A DNA stretch of 64,000 nucleotides from Sternotherus odoratus (GCA_032164245.1 JAVMKO010000003.1:140357259-140421258), one strand, 5' to 3'. Counted from the stretch's first letter, positions 35,501 through 46,181 are shown. Notes: generated by a model not told the origin, from the letters alone. Numbers and translations: made by a program.

Positions 35501-36193
35501 AATCTCTCTCCCAGACAGTACACATTCTGAGGTCCCATCTCAATTATATTAACAGCCACATCAGGGAACTCAACTAAAACATTTTTGTCCTGCAATATGG
35601 TTAAAACACAGATTGCTTCTTGTGGTGTAGACGAGATCTTGCCATTCACCTACAGCAAGCAACAGACGCGGACAGTTGGGTTGTCTCATAGTACTGGGGA
35701 GGGAACATAAAAAATGGTTAGGTCCTATCTGCACTAAAGATGGGACCATATTTTCAATGTGTCAGATTTTCAGTGTGTCAGGTTCTCTGACTCGTCATTA
35801 TTATAATTAAGATGAGCGATAACAGGCCTGAGTAGGAGTGCAGAATAATGCCGTGTACAGATTAAACACAAGGGGCCCGATTTTCCTGTCACTTACACTG
35901 ATGTAAATCATGAGTCAGTAGAGCCAGAGTGTGAAGTCGGCTGCACAGAACTAGTGCAAACGAGAGGAGAATCAGCCCCTCCCCATGTCTAGTCGATGTT
36001 ACAGCCAGAGACAGAAGGTGTCAAAATAGGGCAAAGTGCCAAAGAAACAAAAAAAAAACAAAAAAAAAAGTCATCCCCTGCCACTGATGCAGGCCTGCCT
36101 GCCACAGGGACATTACCTCACTCACTTGGTGATGAGCCGCTGCTCTGCTGACTGAAAGGCCAACAAGAAAGAGTACAGCTGGCAGTGAACACA
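32592..36193. other. mostly unassigned sequence
   Basis: Positions 35190-35390 recall the 'gtgcctaa...aggtgcct' dispersed family. Positions 35873-35978 hold a palindromic MITE listed separately. Otherwise no gene, RNA or repeat was recognised. Positions 33820-33900 are purine-rich. Confidence 0.35.
35873..35978. repeat. palindromic MITE (gggcccgattttcct ... ggagaatcagccc)
   Basis: The ends gggcccgattttcctgtcac and agaggagaatcagccc are imperfect inverted repeats around 'cttacactgatgtaaatcat'. It is the same family as 61653-61754. No clear target duplication. Confidence 0.6.
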
Positions 36194-37130
36194 CATAACC
36201 CTTCTGCCAGATGCTAATGGCAGCAACAAGAATGGGACTTCAGTTTATCTAGGTGTCTTTTCTAAGATAGATAAAACTACAGCCCAACCCCCAGCCCAGC
36301 TTTGCGCTGCTGGTTCCGGGAAACTGAAATCCCTGGCCATTTCTGCAGGTAGCTCTTCCCCACTCACAACCACTCAGAGTCTCTGAGAACATACAACCAT
36401 AGATGCCATCTTTGGGTGGGTGTAGCACGCGGTGACTCACCCCACGGCACCTCCTGCTGGTATGTCCAGGGAATTAGCTCGTCCTGCCTCGGGAGTGTCC
36501 CCTGCAGGCCATAGTCCTGCTTGCACTCAGCCCATGTCCCTCCTGGACCCAGGTGCCCTCTTACCTAGGGTGCTGCACCCCTGCCATACCCCCACAATCT
36601 CAGGGTCTCCCCTCCCTGGGGAACCCCCACCTCTTAGCCCCACCTTGCCTCAGGCTAGGCAACTGCCAGTCCCCACTTGCCTCCATTCTCTAGGGCAGAC
36701 TGCAGTATCATTGCCACTCATCACAAGCAAGGGGGGTTGGCCTGCTGCCTCTGCAGCCCTGGGCTGCCCCCTGCATCCCCAGTACCCTTGGCTGGGCCAT
36801 TCCCTAGGCCCAGCAGCCTGGGGGTTTCCAGGCCAGAGCTTCCCCAGCTCCTCGTGCCTTACCCCAGCCCTGCTTCACTCTGGGTACCCTGTCTAGCTTC
36901 CCCAGCAGCCAGGCCTGTCCACCTCTGTGGACAGAGGCGACAAGTCTCTCTTCTCTCCAGCCCCTGCCTATCTGCCTTTTTATAAGGGCCTGCTAGAGTG
37001 TTTGGGGCGTGGCCACACCGCTGAGCCTATTCTCCCAATCAGCCGGGGAGCTTGCTCCTCCCAGCCACAAGCCTTTCCTGGGCTGTTTTAACCCCTTCTG
37101 GCTGGGAGCAGGTAGCCACCCTGGGAAAGG
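36194..37130. mobile_element. LTR-like block with GC-rich body
   Basis: It begins 'cataacccttctgccagatg' and continues 'tttatctaggtgtcttttct' and ccagcccagctttgc, which I recognise as a turtle LTR-type repeat starting TGTAACCCTTCTGCC. From 36430 to 37110 the sequence is clearly more GC-rich than its surroundings. A TATA-like ccttataaaaagg is read on the minus strand near 36975-36990, and the block ends around cttctggctgggagcagg. The start shares its first 35 bases with 43996. Whether it is one LTR or two adjoining repeats cannot be settled by eye. Long open frames here are compositional. Confidence 0.45.
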
Positions 37131-38939
37131 AAAAAAACAAGCAAAACAAACAATACCATATACATGTTTACATACAGCAAAATGAGCAAAACCCGGCAGT
37201 TTCTCAGGAGTAGTCAATAGCACACTTCCAATATATGAATTGTCCAGCTTGTGGAGGTCCAATTTCCACCCACCTGAACTCCTACTCACAGATCCAGTTA
37301 GACTCAGTCCTGTCTGCCCCAATCCAGAGAAGGCTGCACCATCTGGCTCTGTTCTGATCTAGAGCTACCTAGTCCACTATGAAGTTGGCCGTGTGCCTCC
37401 ACCCCCTGTAGGGGGGTGAAGTCATCTCCACACCACCACTGCTAGTCCCATCAGGCCTTGCTGTTTCTAATGACTCTGCTGGACCAAAAAACTCCAGTTC
37501 TGCCAATTCCTTCACATTCTCTGAGTGAGGAAGCCAGAGCAAAATAAACCCCTTGGATAGAGTCCCTCAGGTTGAACCCTCTGTGCTGTCCTTACTGAGC
37601 ATGAATCCCATTTCCAAACCAGAGTCCACTGCCTGTAGAGTCAGAGGAACTCAGTCACTCTAGGGAATATCCCGCTCAGTCCCTAGGCCCTTTCATGAGT
37701 ACAGTCACACTAACAATCTATCATCATCATTTATACGATCAAATCGGACAAATTCCAACTAAAACAACATCATAATATATGTACATGGAGCTGGCTAGAG
37801 CTAGCTTTTCCCTTATATAGGAGCATAGACGTCTATCCCTCTATACCTTCTAGCTCCACATACACAGAGACATAACATTTTCCCTTAGCATATATATAGC
37901 TCTGCTAAGATGCCCGATGGTCTTGTCCTCTAAAACTTTACAAAAAGCCAGCATTGTGGCAAAGTACTGAAATGCCTATAACTTTGGATAACAGCAAGGG
38001 GATGAGGCAGGAAAAGATCTGCAGAAGACATGACTCTTGTAGAACAAAAGCTAACCAGAAAGAAATGCTGGGAAGGAAATGCACACCTGACAGAGAATGC
38101 TATGTGTCCTCATCAGAACCTGTGGGCAGCAGTTCCTTTGTATATGGAGTCAGGCCCCGTGGAAAACAGCTATTATACATTGAGGTGGTGAAGGAAATAA
38201 GTGTATTTCAGTTTGCATATACATATAATGAACTCAGCTACCGAGATGAAGCAACCGTAGATGCTAATCATGCAATGTGCTTTAAGTGTGCTACAGATCA
38301 AGCCTCAGGTGCTAATGGAACATAATGTGCTCTAGAGCTAATCATCACATGCTGCCATTGGCTGTCTGCAGGTATCAGATGGAAACATCATACCACAGCT
38401 CAACCAAAGCTGCACCCATTCTTTCACAGCAGCCACACTTATGGCTCACAGTCAGCATCAGTTACATCCCCCAATCAAAGAACAGGAGTGTGATCATCCT
38501 CCTGCACTTGCAAAGTGCCTTATCTAGAATGCATGCTTTGCTGCAGGTCATATAAGGCCACCTTAATACTGGCATTTCCTAACTTTGCAACCTTAAAAAT
38601 GTTCTTTTAATGTAGGGGCTTTTGTGTGTAATTTCCTAGGTCTTTAAAAAGCAAACTAAAAAACCCAGAAATTCCATCACGTGGTCTCACACTCTCACCG
38701 TTCACCAGCAGGGTTGGCACCTATAGATCTATTGCACAGACTTCTGCCACTTCAGCTAACAGAGTAACTGATAGCGGTGGAGGCTTGCCAGCCTCTATGT
38801 GGACCAGCACTAGATGGGGCCGAGACACTTTGCCAGTGAGTTTCACAGATATTGGCTGACAACAGAGGAATGGCGAGACCCAGAATTCCTGGGTTCCAGT
38901 CTGGATTCTGGAGGGGACTGTGCTCTTGGACACAAACGT
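37131..38939. other. unassigned sequence, possibly more LTR-type DNA
   Basis: Positions 37131-37900 have phrases (gatccagttagactcagtcc, caaatcggacaaattccaac) that could continue the LTR-like block, but no boundary was defined. A 123-codon frame at 37954-38325 shows no recognisable domain. Confidence 0.3.
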
Positions 38940-39500
38940 CTGCCTCTTCCCCATAATGCTGATCCCTTCTGCCTATCTTGTCCAAATTGTCCCTGTTCCA
39001 GTCCAGCCTCTTCCTCACCCCTGGCTTCTCATTCCAGTCCCAGTGTCTTTGCCCAGCCAGTCCTGGTCTTCCCACCCCAGCCTTCTTACTTCCCAGTCGC
39101 TCTCTCCCCCTTGTTCCCAATCTTCTTACCCAGCCAGTCCCAGTCCCACCCTACATCCCTGACTCCTTCTCTCTTTTCCAGCCTAACCAAGAGTTTCCCA
39201 CTCCCAGTTCCTTGCCTGATTTGTGTCTCTTCCCACTGCCAGTCTTCAGGAGCCAGCCCCCTCCCCCATCTACATGGCTCAGAATCCCAATCTCCTCTTT
39301 GGTCTCTCTCTCTCTCACACGCACACACACACACACACGCACACCCCTACCTATTTGTCAGTGTCACTTTGTTTAACCAGTCTCAGTTCTCCCCTATACC
39401 CAGAAATGTCTCCCTTTCACATACCTCATTCTCAATGGTTCCCAGTCCCAGTCTCCCTTTCTGGCTCCTTGTTGGATCTCAGTATCCCCCATCACTGACT
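38940..39500 (+). repeat. pyrimidine-rich low-complexity tract with CA run
   Basis: C and T dominate, with recurring 'ccagtccc' and 'cttcccac' phrases suggestive of a degenerate tandem array. A (CT)n-(CA)n run lies at about 39304-39345. Two or three overlapping Ser/Pro-rich open frames follow from composition. Confidence 0.6.
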
Positions 39501-39905
39501 CTCAGGCGCACCCATTTCCCTTTCCAGTTTGGTAGTGGGGACTGTGCCTTTGAAGGCTAAACTTCCCAACAGAGTCTGGGCAGGGCACTGTGAAGCTCTT
39601 GTTGTTATACCAAGACAGCTGGAGCCAGACACAGAGTAAAGCAGATTTCTTGCAAGTACCCTAAGCACTGAGTGATGACTGAACACCACATGGGCTCAGG
39701 AGTAGCAAAGGAACTAGGAAAAGACACTGAGTGGTAGAATTGAGCAATTAAAAGCCCCACTAGAATGTCCACTGTGGAAATGGGGAAAGCGAGTGGATGT
39801 TTAAACAGCATTTCTTCTTGTACCTGCAAGGAATGGCTGCCAGCAAAAAGGAAGACATTCCAAAGATAGCCTTTTCTCTGACAATAGCCAGCTCTCAAGC
39901 ACTGG

Positions 39906-42040
39906 ATGTGTTTAAGAGTTTTCAGTGAACTCAGACAGGAGTCTGGCAATGAAACCGTATTACAGAAATTTGAGCAGTACTGCACTCCACGTAAAAATGA
40001 AACAAACGAGAGAGATGTTTTTAAACAGAGAGTGCAAAAAAAAGGTGAAACCACAGAACAGTGTGCGACTGATCTGAGGCTAAAAAGCCAATCTTGCTCT
40101 TTTGGGAGGCCATCCGAGTCCCTGATAAACCACTAGATTGTGCTTGGCATCTGGAACAAAAACCTCAGCGTCTACTGGACAATTCAGAATGAACCCTTGA
40201 CAAAACATTTAGGCTTTGTCATGCAAAGGAACTCCCCCAGTCCAGAATGAAGTTTAAGAAGGCTGGACTGTGCTCTGACATTGTGAACAAAATACTACAA
40301 GGAAAGAGATCTGAAGCAGAAAGCCTCAAAGCTGGAGTCCAACAAAAAAAGCCAGCAAATGGACCTGCGTAAGCTAAGGCAAACACCACAAGTCAAGACA
40401 ATGTCCAGCATACAGGAAAAGACGCAAGAAAATGCAATCGATTATATCACTTTGCAAGAGTTTGTAAGCACCAAAAGAGTGTGTACAGCTCGTACAAAAA
40501 GTGTGATGACAGTACTGCTAGCTGAGATTAGTTCTTCATAGGAGAACTGGACAGCATTGCAACACAAGATGATTGGACTATTAATCTGAATGCAAATAGG
40601 ATGTTTATTACTTTTAAGTTGGACACAGATGCACAAACCAAGGAGTTGCCAGACACTGTTATTAATGTGAATGGGAGAACCACAGGTATTGGAAGGTAAC
40701 TGAGTAAAACGCAAGGCTTACAGTGTTGAGGTTATGCCCTCTAACGGTATATCTGAACTAAATATATGGGTAAATGACAATTTGGAAAAGATAAAATGCA
40801 TAATAGTACCAGGTAAAAGTTCACCCATTACAGCGTGAAAAGCATGTCACGCCCTTGGTCTCATCAACAGGATGCACTCTTTGGAGAGGCAGGGATGAAA
40901 ACAATTAAGGATGAGTTTGAAGACATCTTCCAGGGGATAGGGAAGCTCTCAGAGTAGGGAACAGAACAGAAAGAGCACAACCGTCCCATAATGCACGTCT
41001 CCCAAGAAAAGTTCCCCGCACTCTACAGCAGAGGCTAAAACGGGAGCTGGAGAGGATCCTTATTCTGGGAATCACAGAGAGCAGAGAAGAAACAACAGAG
41101 TGGATACACTCAGTCATTGAAGGAAAAGAGACAGATTCCGTCATTTATGTAAAAAAGCAATATTTCCCACGTCCTACAAGGGGAGAAATTCTGGGGGATA
41201 TGGCTGATTTTTCTGTGCTAGATGCATCACGTTTGGGCACATTCAATTCCCCCTTTGTGGGACACAGTTTCCATAGATTGCCACTGGGGTTATGTTCGGC
41301 ACCCAAGGTGTTTCACTGAAAAATACAACACATTTGTGTGTATAGAGGGTACTAATGATTACATAGGTGACATTTTGATGTGGGGGAAAACAGTAGAAGA
41401 GCATGGTCAGAGGCTCCACCAAGCAGCTTTGGAAAGAACCAGACCTTCTGGCCTAAAGCAACATGAACAAAAATATACATTCTAACAGAAGTAACATGTC
41501 TGTGAGGCAGGTTAACACATCACAGTGAACAGACAGATTATAGGAAGGTTCAGGGCATCACCCATATGCCTGCCCCAACCAACAAGGAAAGGGTGAAAAG
41601 ATTCCTTGGAACATTGAACTAAGTAGGGAAATTTGTGCCTAACATAGCCACCCAAACCAGCAATCTGAGAGAACTATAGGGGAAACATGTCCGGCGGACA
41701 TGTGATGCCAATCTTAGTAAGGAGTTTCAGAAACACAAAGTTAAAGAGACCCTAGTCCTGAGGTACTGTGATGGTAAGAGCAAAACTAAGTTGTCCACGG
41801 ATGCCTCCAAGGGGAGTATTGGTGCAATCCTCTTCCAAGAATATGTTCAAAACTGGAGACCAATGGCTTCTGAGTCACAGGTGCTAACAAAAACTAAGTG
41901 TCAATCTGCTCAAACAGAGAAGGGGGCTTTGGCCTTAGTCCATGGATGTAAAACATTTCATGTTTTTATTTATGGGAGACCTGTGTTACCTGAAACTGAC
42001 CATAAACTACTTACTGCCCAAAGGGGACTGGCCAACCCCA
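39906..42040 (+). pseudogene. Ty3/gypsy-type retrotransposon gag-pol relic
   Basis: Several retrotransposon landmarks appear in order on the plus strand. Gag: 39966-40136 has KFEQYCTPRKNET and ATDLRLKSQSC, continuing out of frame to about 40245. Protease: LDTDA at 40619-40633, where the family has LDTGA. RT approach: RVP and LKRELERI-like text at about 40990-41060. RT catalytic box: DYIGDILMWGKTVEEH at 41357-41404, where YIDD is expected. Connection: PAPTNKERVKRFLGTLN at about 41572-41625. RNase H: STDASKGSIGAILFQ at about 41794-41838 and ETDHKLL near 41992-42012. Many stops and frame changes break it, and no integrase or flanking LTR pair was confirmed. It cannot be active. Confidence 0.8.
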
Positions 42041-42315
42041 AAATTGGGGGGGGGGGAGGTGTCAGCTGTAAATGAGAGCATAGAACAGACAGGCTCCCTG
42101 CTTTCAGTTCAGGTGCCTGACCCAGCTTGCAGAGGCCTAGAGTTACAATTTCGAGGAAGGCCCCAGGCTAGAGCATACTCAGCACAGAGAGAATCTTTGG
42201 AGATTTTAACTGTAACACTCTAGCTAGTCTCTACAGGGCGTGTGTGAACTGAGATTTTTCAAAGTCTTATAACTTGGCCAAATTTGGGGCAATTTTTACA
42301 AGGACAGCAAAAGGC
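42041..42315. other. unassigned sequence downstream of the gypsy relic
   Basis: It could be decayed integrase or spacer, but no motif is recognisable. A run of ten G occurs at about 42047-42057. Confidence 0.3.
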
Positions 42316-42330
42316 ACATCCCTGATGCAG

Positions 42331-42548
42331 AAGTGACAGAGTCCTGTGGCACCTTAAAGACTAACTAAAGTATTGAAGAATAAGCTTTCGTGGGCTAATA
42401 CCCACTTCGTCGGATGCATGCATTTGACAAAGAGGGTATTAGCCCACGAAAGCTTATGCTTCAATACTTTAGTTAGTCTTTAAGGTGCCACAGGACTCTT
42501 TGTCACTTCTGCAATTCCAGACTAACACAGCTACCTCTATGATTCTTG
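42331..42548. repeat. foldback retroposon with about 15-bp target duplication
   Basis: The left arm (aagtgacagagtcctgtggc ... ttcgtcggatgcatg) is inverted in the right arm (catgcatttgacaaagaggg ... ttgtcacttctgc). The head (agactaacacagctacctct) lies on the right only. Flanks acatccctgatgcag (42316-42330) and acatccctgatgtag (42549-42563) differ at one base. The centre is the near-palindrome gatgcatgcat, so the two arms almost meet. Confidence 0.88.
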
Positions 42549-42722
42549 ACATCCCTGATGTAGTAACCGGCCCCCTCCCAATTCATGGGGATGCTAAAGC
42601 TTCTTAAAGAAAAGATTTTTTTAACATGGGCAAAACACATCTTTTTACTAGTCTTATCCATGCAAGTGGCTGAACCATTTTTGCTGAAATATTTTGAAAA
42701 CAAACCAGCCTGAAGCAGACAT

Positions 42723-42904
42723 CTGGCATGGACGTAGTTAAAGTGCTACTTTAAAGTAGTAGTAGTAGTTAAAGTCTGGAAAAGTTATAAGACAAACTGG
42801 CATGGAAGTAGTTAAAGTAGTAGTTAAAGTCTGGGAAAGTTATAAGACTATCTGGCATGGAAGTAGTTAAGGTAGTAGTTAAACTCTGGAAAAGTTATAA
42901 GCGG
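42723..42904. repeat. three-copy tandem repeat, about 50-74 bp units
   Basis: Copies start with ctggcatgg at 42723, 42797 and 42852, and each contains agtagttaaag and gttataag. The first is longer through extra 'agt' triplets and a 'tgctacttta' insert. Confidence 0.85.
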
Positions 42905-42964
42905 CTGAAAACAAGGTCTTATAATGGGAAATGTCAGGCAACCTTAATAATAGCACTAACTCTA

Positions 42965-42965
<1 letters not shown>

Positions 42966-43021
<56 letters not shown>

Positions 43022-43041
43022 CTTCCTGTATAAGAATAACA

Positions 43042-43076
<35 letters not shown>
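42966..43076. repeat. compound (TC)n-(AC)n microsatellite pair
   Basis: A (CT) run passes into (CA) at 42966-43020. A second (AC) run lies at about 43043-43076 after a 25-bp unique spacer. Confidence 0.95.
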
Positions 43077-43077
<1 letters not shown>

Positions 43078-43286
43078 GAATAGTCACCTCTTCAGAAATA
43101 AGAAAGGGAAAAGTAAGAAAATCCATAATCTGGAAGAGAGGGAGAGGCAGCAAGCAGAAGCCAGCTCCAGAATGACTACTATACAGCTATGGTTGCATGT
43201 CTAAAAGGCCAGCCCCAGAAAATACAAGCAAAGCATACCGGGAAAAAGTTCTTCTAAGAAGGCTGCTCTACACTAAGCATTAGTAG

Positions 43287-43385
43287 AGGTAACAAAGTCC
43301 TGTGGCACCTTATAGTTAGTCTTTAAGGTGCCACAGGACTTTGTTACCTCTGCTATTCCAGACTAACACGGCTACCTCTCTGATT
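43287..43385. repeat. minimal foldback retroposon with 14-bp target duplication
   Basis: In 99 bp the left arm aggtaacaaagtcctgtggc plus accttа-type end meets its inverse aaggtgccacaggactttgt around a 12-base turn (tagttagtcttt). The head follows on the right (attccagactaacacggcta). The 14-mer ctaagcattagtag flanks it at 43273-43286 and 43386-43399 exactly. Arms are much shorter than in the other foldback copies, so the inversion point differs. Confidence 0.9.
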
Positions 43386-43470
43386 CTAAGCATTAGTAGT
43401 GGCCAGGATTTTATCAAGGAAGATGCTCTTACAGAGGGGGGCACTTTTGTGTTGTGGGTATCACCACTAT

Positions 43471-43588
43471 GGGCCAGATTTTCACAATTAAGTGTCACAA
43501 AACGACCTGTTAGGTTCTGAGCACTGTCAAAAATCGGTCTTTTATATAGGTGCCTAAATGGGAGCTGGGCTCTTTAAAAATCTGGCCC
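43471..43588. repeat. palindromic MITE (gggccagatttt ... aaaaatctggccc)
   Basis: Twelve-base inverted ends bracket 118 bp containing 'taggtgcctaaatgggagct'. It is related to the element at 26556-26713. No target duplication is evident. Confidence 0.65.
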
Positions 43589-44162
43589 GGAATTCATTTG
43601 AAAAATTTATCTTGCATTTTAATATATGTATATGAGAGACAGAGACAGGTAGGAAACACATGGTCAAGTGGTGAGGATCTGGCTGAATGAGTTTGCAAAG
43701 TCTGTAATGCCCACAGGTGGCAAAGGCAAACATGTGTAAGGCAGGTCACTTCAAAGGAATGCAAACCTTTACACCACTTCATATTATGCATTCTATGCAC
43801 ATCAGCTATTTAAGGGACACATCATTTTAGAAATCTGCATTTTTTAAAAAATAGGACTGTATTGTGTCCTTTTTACCTATGCAGCCAGGATCTCTTACTA
43901 CCAGGCCCATAGATCCTGTATTTCTGAGGGAGAGCGAAAATATAACTAATACATTTTATAAACTTTAATTTTTACCTTATAATAGCTTTTCTATTGTAAC
44001 CCTTCTGCCAGGTGGTGTTAACAGCAACAAGGGCTGGGTTCCTTATTTAAAAGTTCCTCTTAAAATTACAAAACTAAATGGGCTCAAGCCCCCACTCAAA
44101 AAACTGGGAAAACTAAACACCATACCTGGGCTCCTCTCCCCATTCAGGAGCACTGAGTGTAT

Positions 44163-44407
44163 GGGCTGGTCTTCACTACCCGCCGGATTGGCGGGTAGCG
44201 ATCGATCTTTTAGCAATCGATTGCCCCCGTCAACTCCGGAACTCCAGCTTGCCGGAGGCGCAAGCTGCAATCGACTCGGGAGCGCGCCGCCGACTGCCGC
44301 CGCTGTGAGGACGGCAGGTAAGTCGGCTGCAGATATGCAAACTTCAGCTACGTGATTCTGAAGTTTGCGTGTCTGCAGTCGACCCCCCCGGTAGTGAAGA
44401 CCAGCCC
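44163..44407 (+). mobile_element. hairpin-rich MITE, probably Harbinger
   Basis: The ends gggctggtcttcactac and gtagtgaagaccagccc are perfect 17-base inverted repeats. The interior is CpG-rich with nested self-complementary blocks: acccgccggattggcgggt, and atgcaaacttcagctacgtg with its partner ctgaagtttgcgt. It is in inverted orientation to the related copy at 45348. The flanking trinucleotides do not match cleanly. Confidence 0.75.
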
Positions 44408-44473
44408 TTTGTCTAGTGGGACAGTAGGGGGCTTTTATCAGGGGAGATGGAACTGGGAAATCACAGCTACAAT

Positions 44474-44775
44474 CAGGGGCGGCTCTACGTTTTTTGCCAC
44501 CCCAAGCTCAGCAGTCAGGCAGCCTTTGGCAGTACGCCTGCGGGGATCTGCTGGCTCCGCTGATTCGTCGGCGTTTTTGTGGGTGCTCCACCAGTCCCTC
44601 GGCTTCTGCGTACCCGCTGCTGAAATGCCGCCGAATCCACGGGGCCAGGGCACCTCCCACAGAAACCCCGCTGAAGTCCACCTGACTGCCGCCCCGACAG
44701 CGACCGGCAGGCCGCCCCCTGCAGCTTGCCGCCCCAGACACACACTTGCTGCGCTAGTGCCTGGAGCCGACCCTG
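44474..44775. mobile_element. hAT MITE, caggggcggctct family
   Basis: Ends caggggcggctcta and tggagccgaccctg are imperfect inverted repeats. Flanks gctacaat (44466-44473) and gttacagt (44776-44783) agree at 6 of 8. It is GC-rich, non-coding and inserted in LTR-like sequence. Long open frames here are compositional. Confidence 0.7.
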
Positions 44776-45347
44776 GTTACAGTGATTCAAAAGAATGTAA
44801 GTAAACACCCACATTAGAGTATCTGGGTCATTGTCCTTTGCCTCAGTTTCCCACCTTGTGGTGTAAAAGTCCATGGAGGAATGTCCTTCTATCACACCAC
44901 TCCTTCTTTCCCCCACTGCTCCCCACTCATGATTTGTTGTCCAAGAACAGCAAAGGCACAAAATCCAGCTGTGCATTGAGGTGTATTCACTTCCAGACCC
45001 TGGGGGTGGGAAGGGGTGAGTCACATCCTCTGCTGCCACTCATTGCTGCTGCCTCTGCACGGCTGTGTCCTTCATCCAGTCCAGTCCTACAGCATGACCA
45101 CCACCTACCACAGCTGTTAGTAGCCGCAGCTTTAGGTAGGATGCCATGTTTGGAGGTTCTGCCATCTAGTCCAATTCTTAGTGATTTCAGCTTTAGTGAT
45201 TTCACAGAATGGAGAACCTCATTGCTACTACCTCCTCTATATTGTCTTTCACTAGATCAGTACCTCTCCATAAGAACTAAGGCTCAGCCCATAAACCAGT
45301 GTATCAATAAACCCACAAAAGCTTATACCCAAATATCTTTTTTAGGG

Positions 45348-45655
45348 CTGGTCCCCACTACAGGGGGGGGGGAGAAGAGAGATCGACTGCAGATACACAA
45401 CTTCAGCTACGTGAATCACGTAGCTGAAGTTTGCGTATCTGCAGCCGACCTACCGTCCGTCCTCACGGAGGCGGCAGTCGGAGGCGCGCTCCCCCGTCGA
45501 CTCCAGCTTGCGCCTCCCGGCAAGCTGGAGTTCCAAAGTCGACGCGGGCACCGCAAGCGATCGATTTCTCACGTCTTAACAAGACGCGAGAAATCGATCG
45601 CCAGAAAATCGATCACTACCCGCCGATCTGGCGGGTAGTAAAGACATACTCTAAG
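45348..45655 (-). mobile_element. hairpin-rich MITE, inverted copy of the 44163 family
   Basis: It begins gggctggtccccactaca after tta. It contains three strong hairpins: 45388-45443 (about 27-base arms, 1-base loop), 45557-45601 (21-base arms, 3-base loop, one mismatch) and 45615-45639 (actacccgcc with ggcgggtagt). The right end is eroded (gtagtaaagacatactc). It has no coding capacity. Confidence 0.75.
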
Positions 45656-45978
45656 TCTCTAAGGTGCTACAAGTACTCCTCATTGTTTCAGCTGTAGTGA
45701 TCACTGAAAGAAGAGGAAAAAAAGGAGTCAAGTCTAGAGTCTCTTTAGCTTCATTTCTCTATCCCACGTTTGGCTTTACTTCACTTCCTCACACTTACCC
45801 AGTGAAGTTAAAGTTAGAGTGACCCCCTCAATTAGGGCACGTAAGTCCAGTTCTGCCACCCCTTAGTCATTCAATACAAGTAACAACATTTCATTACCCC
45901 TGTATCCAAGCTTTAAGTGAATTATCCAAAACTGCCAGAATTGATCACTTTGGAAAAACAGTCAAGTCTATTGATCAT
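45656..45978. other. unassigned sequence, possible LTR-like remainder
   Basis: The phrase aggtgctacaagtactcctc at 45661-45680 is a short piece of the retroposon arm. The rest could continue the LTR-like block; no end was seen. Confidence 0.3.
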
Positions 45979-45991
45979 CTAGGCAAAGAAG

Positions 45992-46181
45992 AAAGTGAGG
46001 AATACTTGTAGCACCTTAGAGACTAACTAGTTTATTTCAGCATAAGCTTTCGTGGGCATCCGATGAAGTGAGCTATAGCCCACGAAAGATTATGCTGAAA
46101 TAAACTAGTTAGTCTCTAAGGTGCTACAAGTATTCCTCGCTTTCTTTACGGATACAGACTAACATGGCTGCTATTCTTGAA
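45992..46181. repeat. foldback retroposon with 13-bp target duplication
   Basis: The left arm (aaagtgaggaatacttgtag ... cataagctttcgtgggc) is inverted in the right arm (agcccacgaaagattatgct ... tattcctcgctttctt). The head lies on the right (gatacagactaacatggctg). The 13-mer ctaggcaaagaag flanks it exactly at 45979-45991 and 46182-46194. The left arm stops before the 'tatagcccacttcatcggat' part that the right arm retains, so the inversion joint is asymmetric. Confidence 0.9.

Larger units (their letters stand above)
43996..45347. mobile_element. LTR-like retroelement block split by MITEs
   Basis: It starts tgtaacccttctgccaggtg and continues 'gggctgggttccttatttaa' and cccattcaggagcactgagt. After two MITEs it resumes at 44776 with gtaagtaaacacccacatta and tttgcctcagtttcccacct. 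It stays recognisable through ccactcatgatttgttgtcc to about 45345, where another MITE begins. I associate this text with turtle LTR retrotransposons, but neither the far end nor a partner LTR was verified. The first 35 bases resemble 36194. Confidence 0.45.

Noticed and set aside
36432..36896. GC-rich 154-codon open frame and possible CpG island promoter
   Set aside because: It is explained by a GC-rich repeat block; the text is Pro/Ser/Leu with no domain.
38814..39560. 248-codon open frame, Ser/Pro-rich
   Set aside because: It lies in a pyrimidine-rich low-complexity tract with a CA run, and other frames are open as well.
39906..42040. Endogenous retrovirus with envelope gene
   Set aside because: The gag and pol motifs fit Ty3/gypsy; no envelope-like frame follows RNase H, and no LTR pair was confirmed.
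42723..43076. CRISPR-like array
   Set aside because: The repeats are tandem without unique spacers of constant length, and the window is vertebrate.
44838..45638. 266-codon open frame
   Set aside because: It starts in LTR-like DNA and crosses a hairpin-rich MITE boundary; no motif or codon pattern supports a gene.
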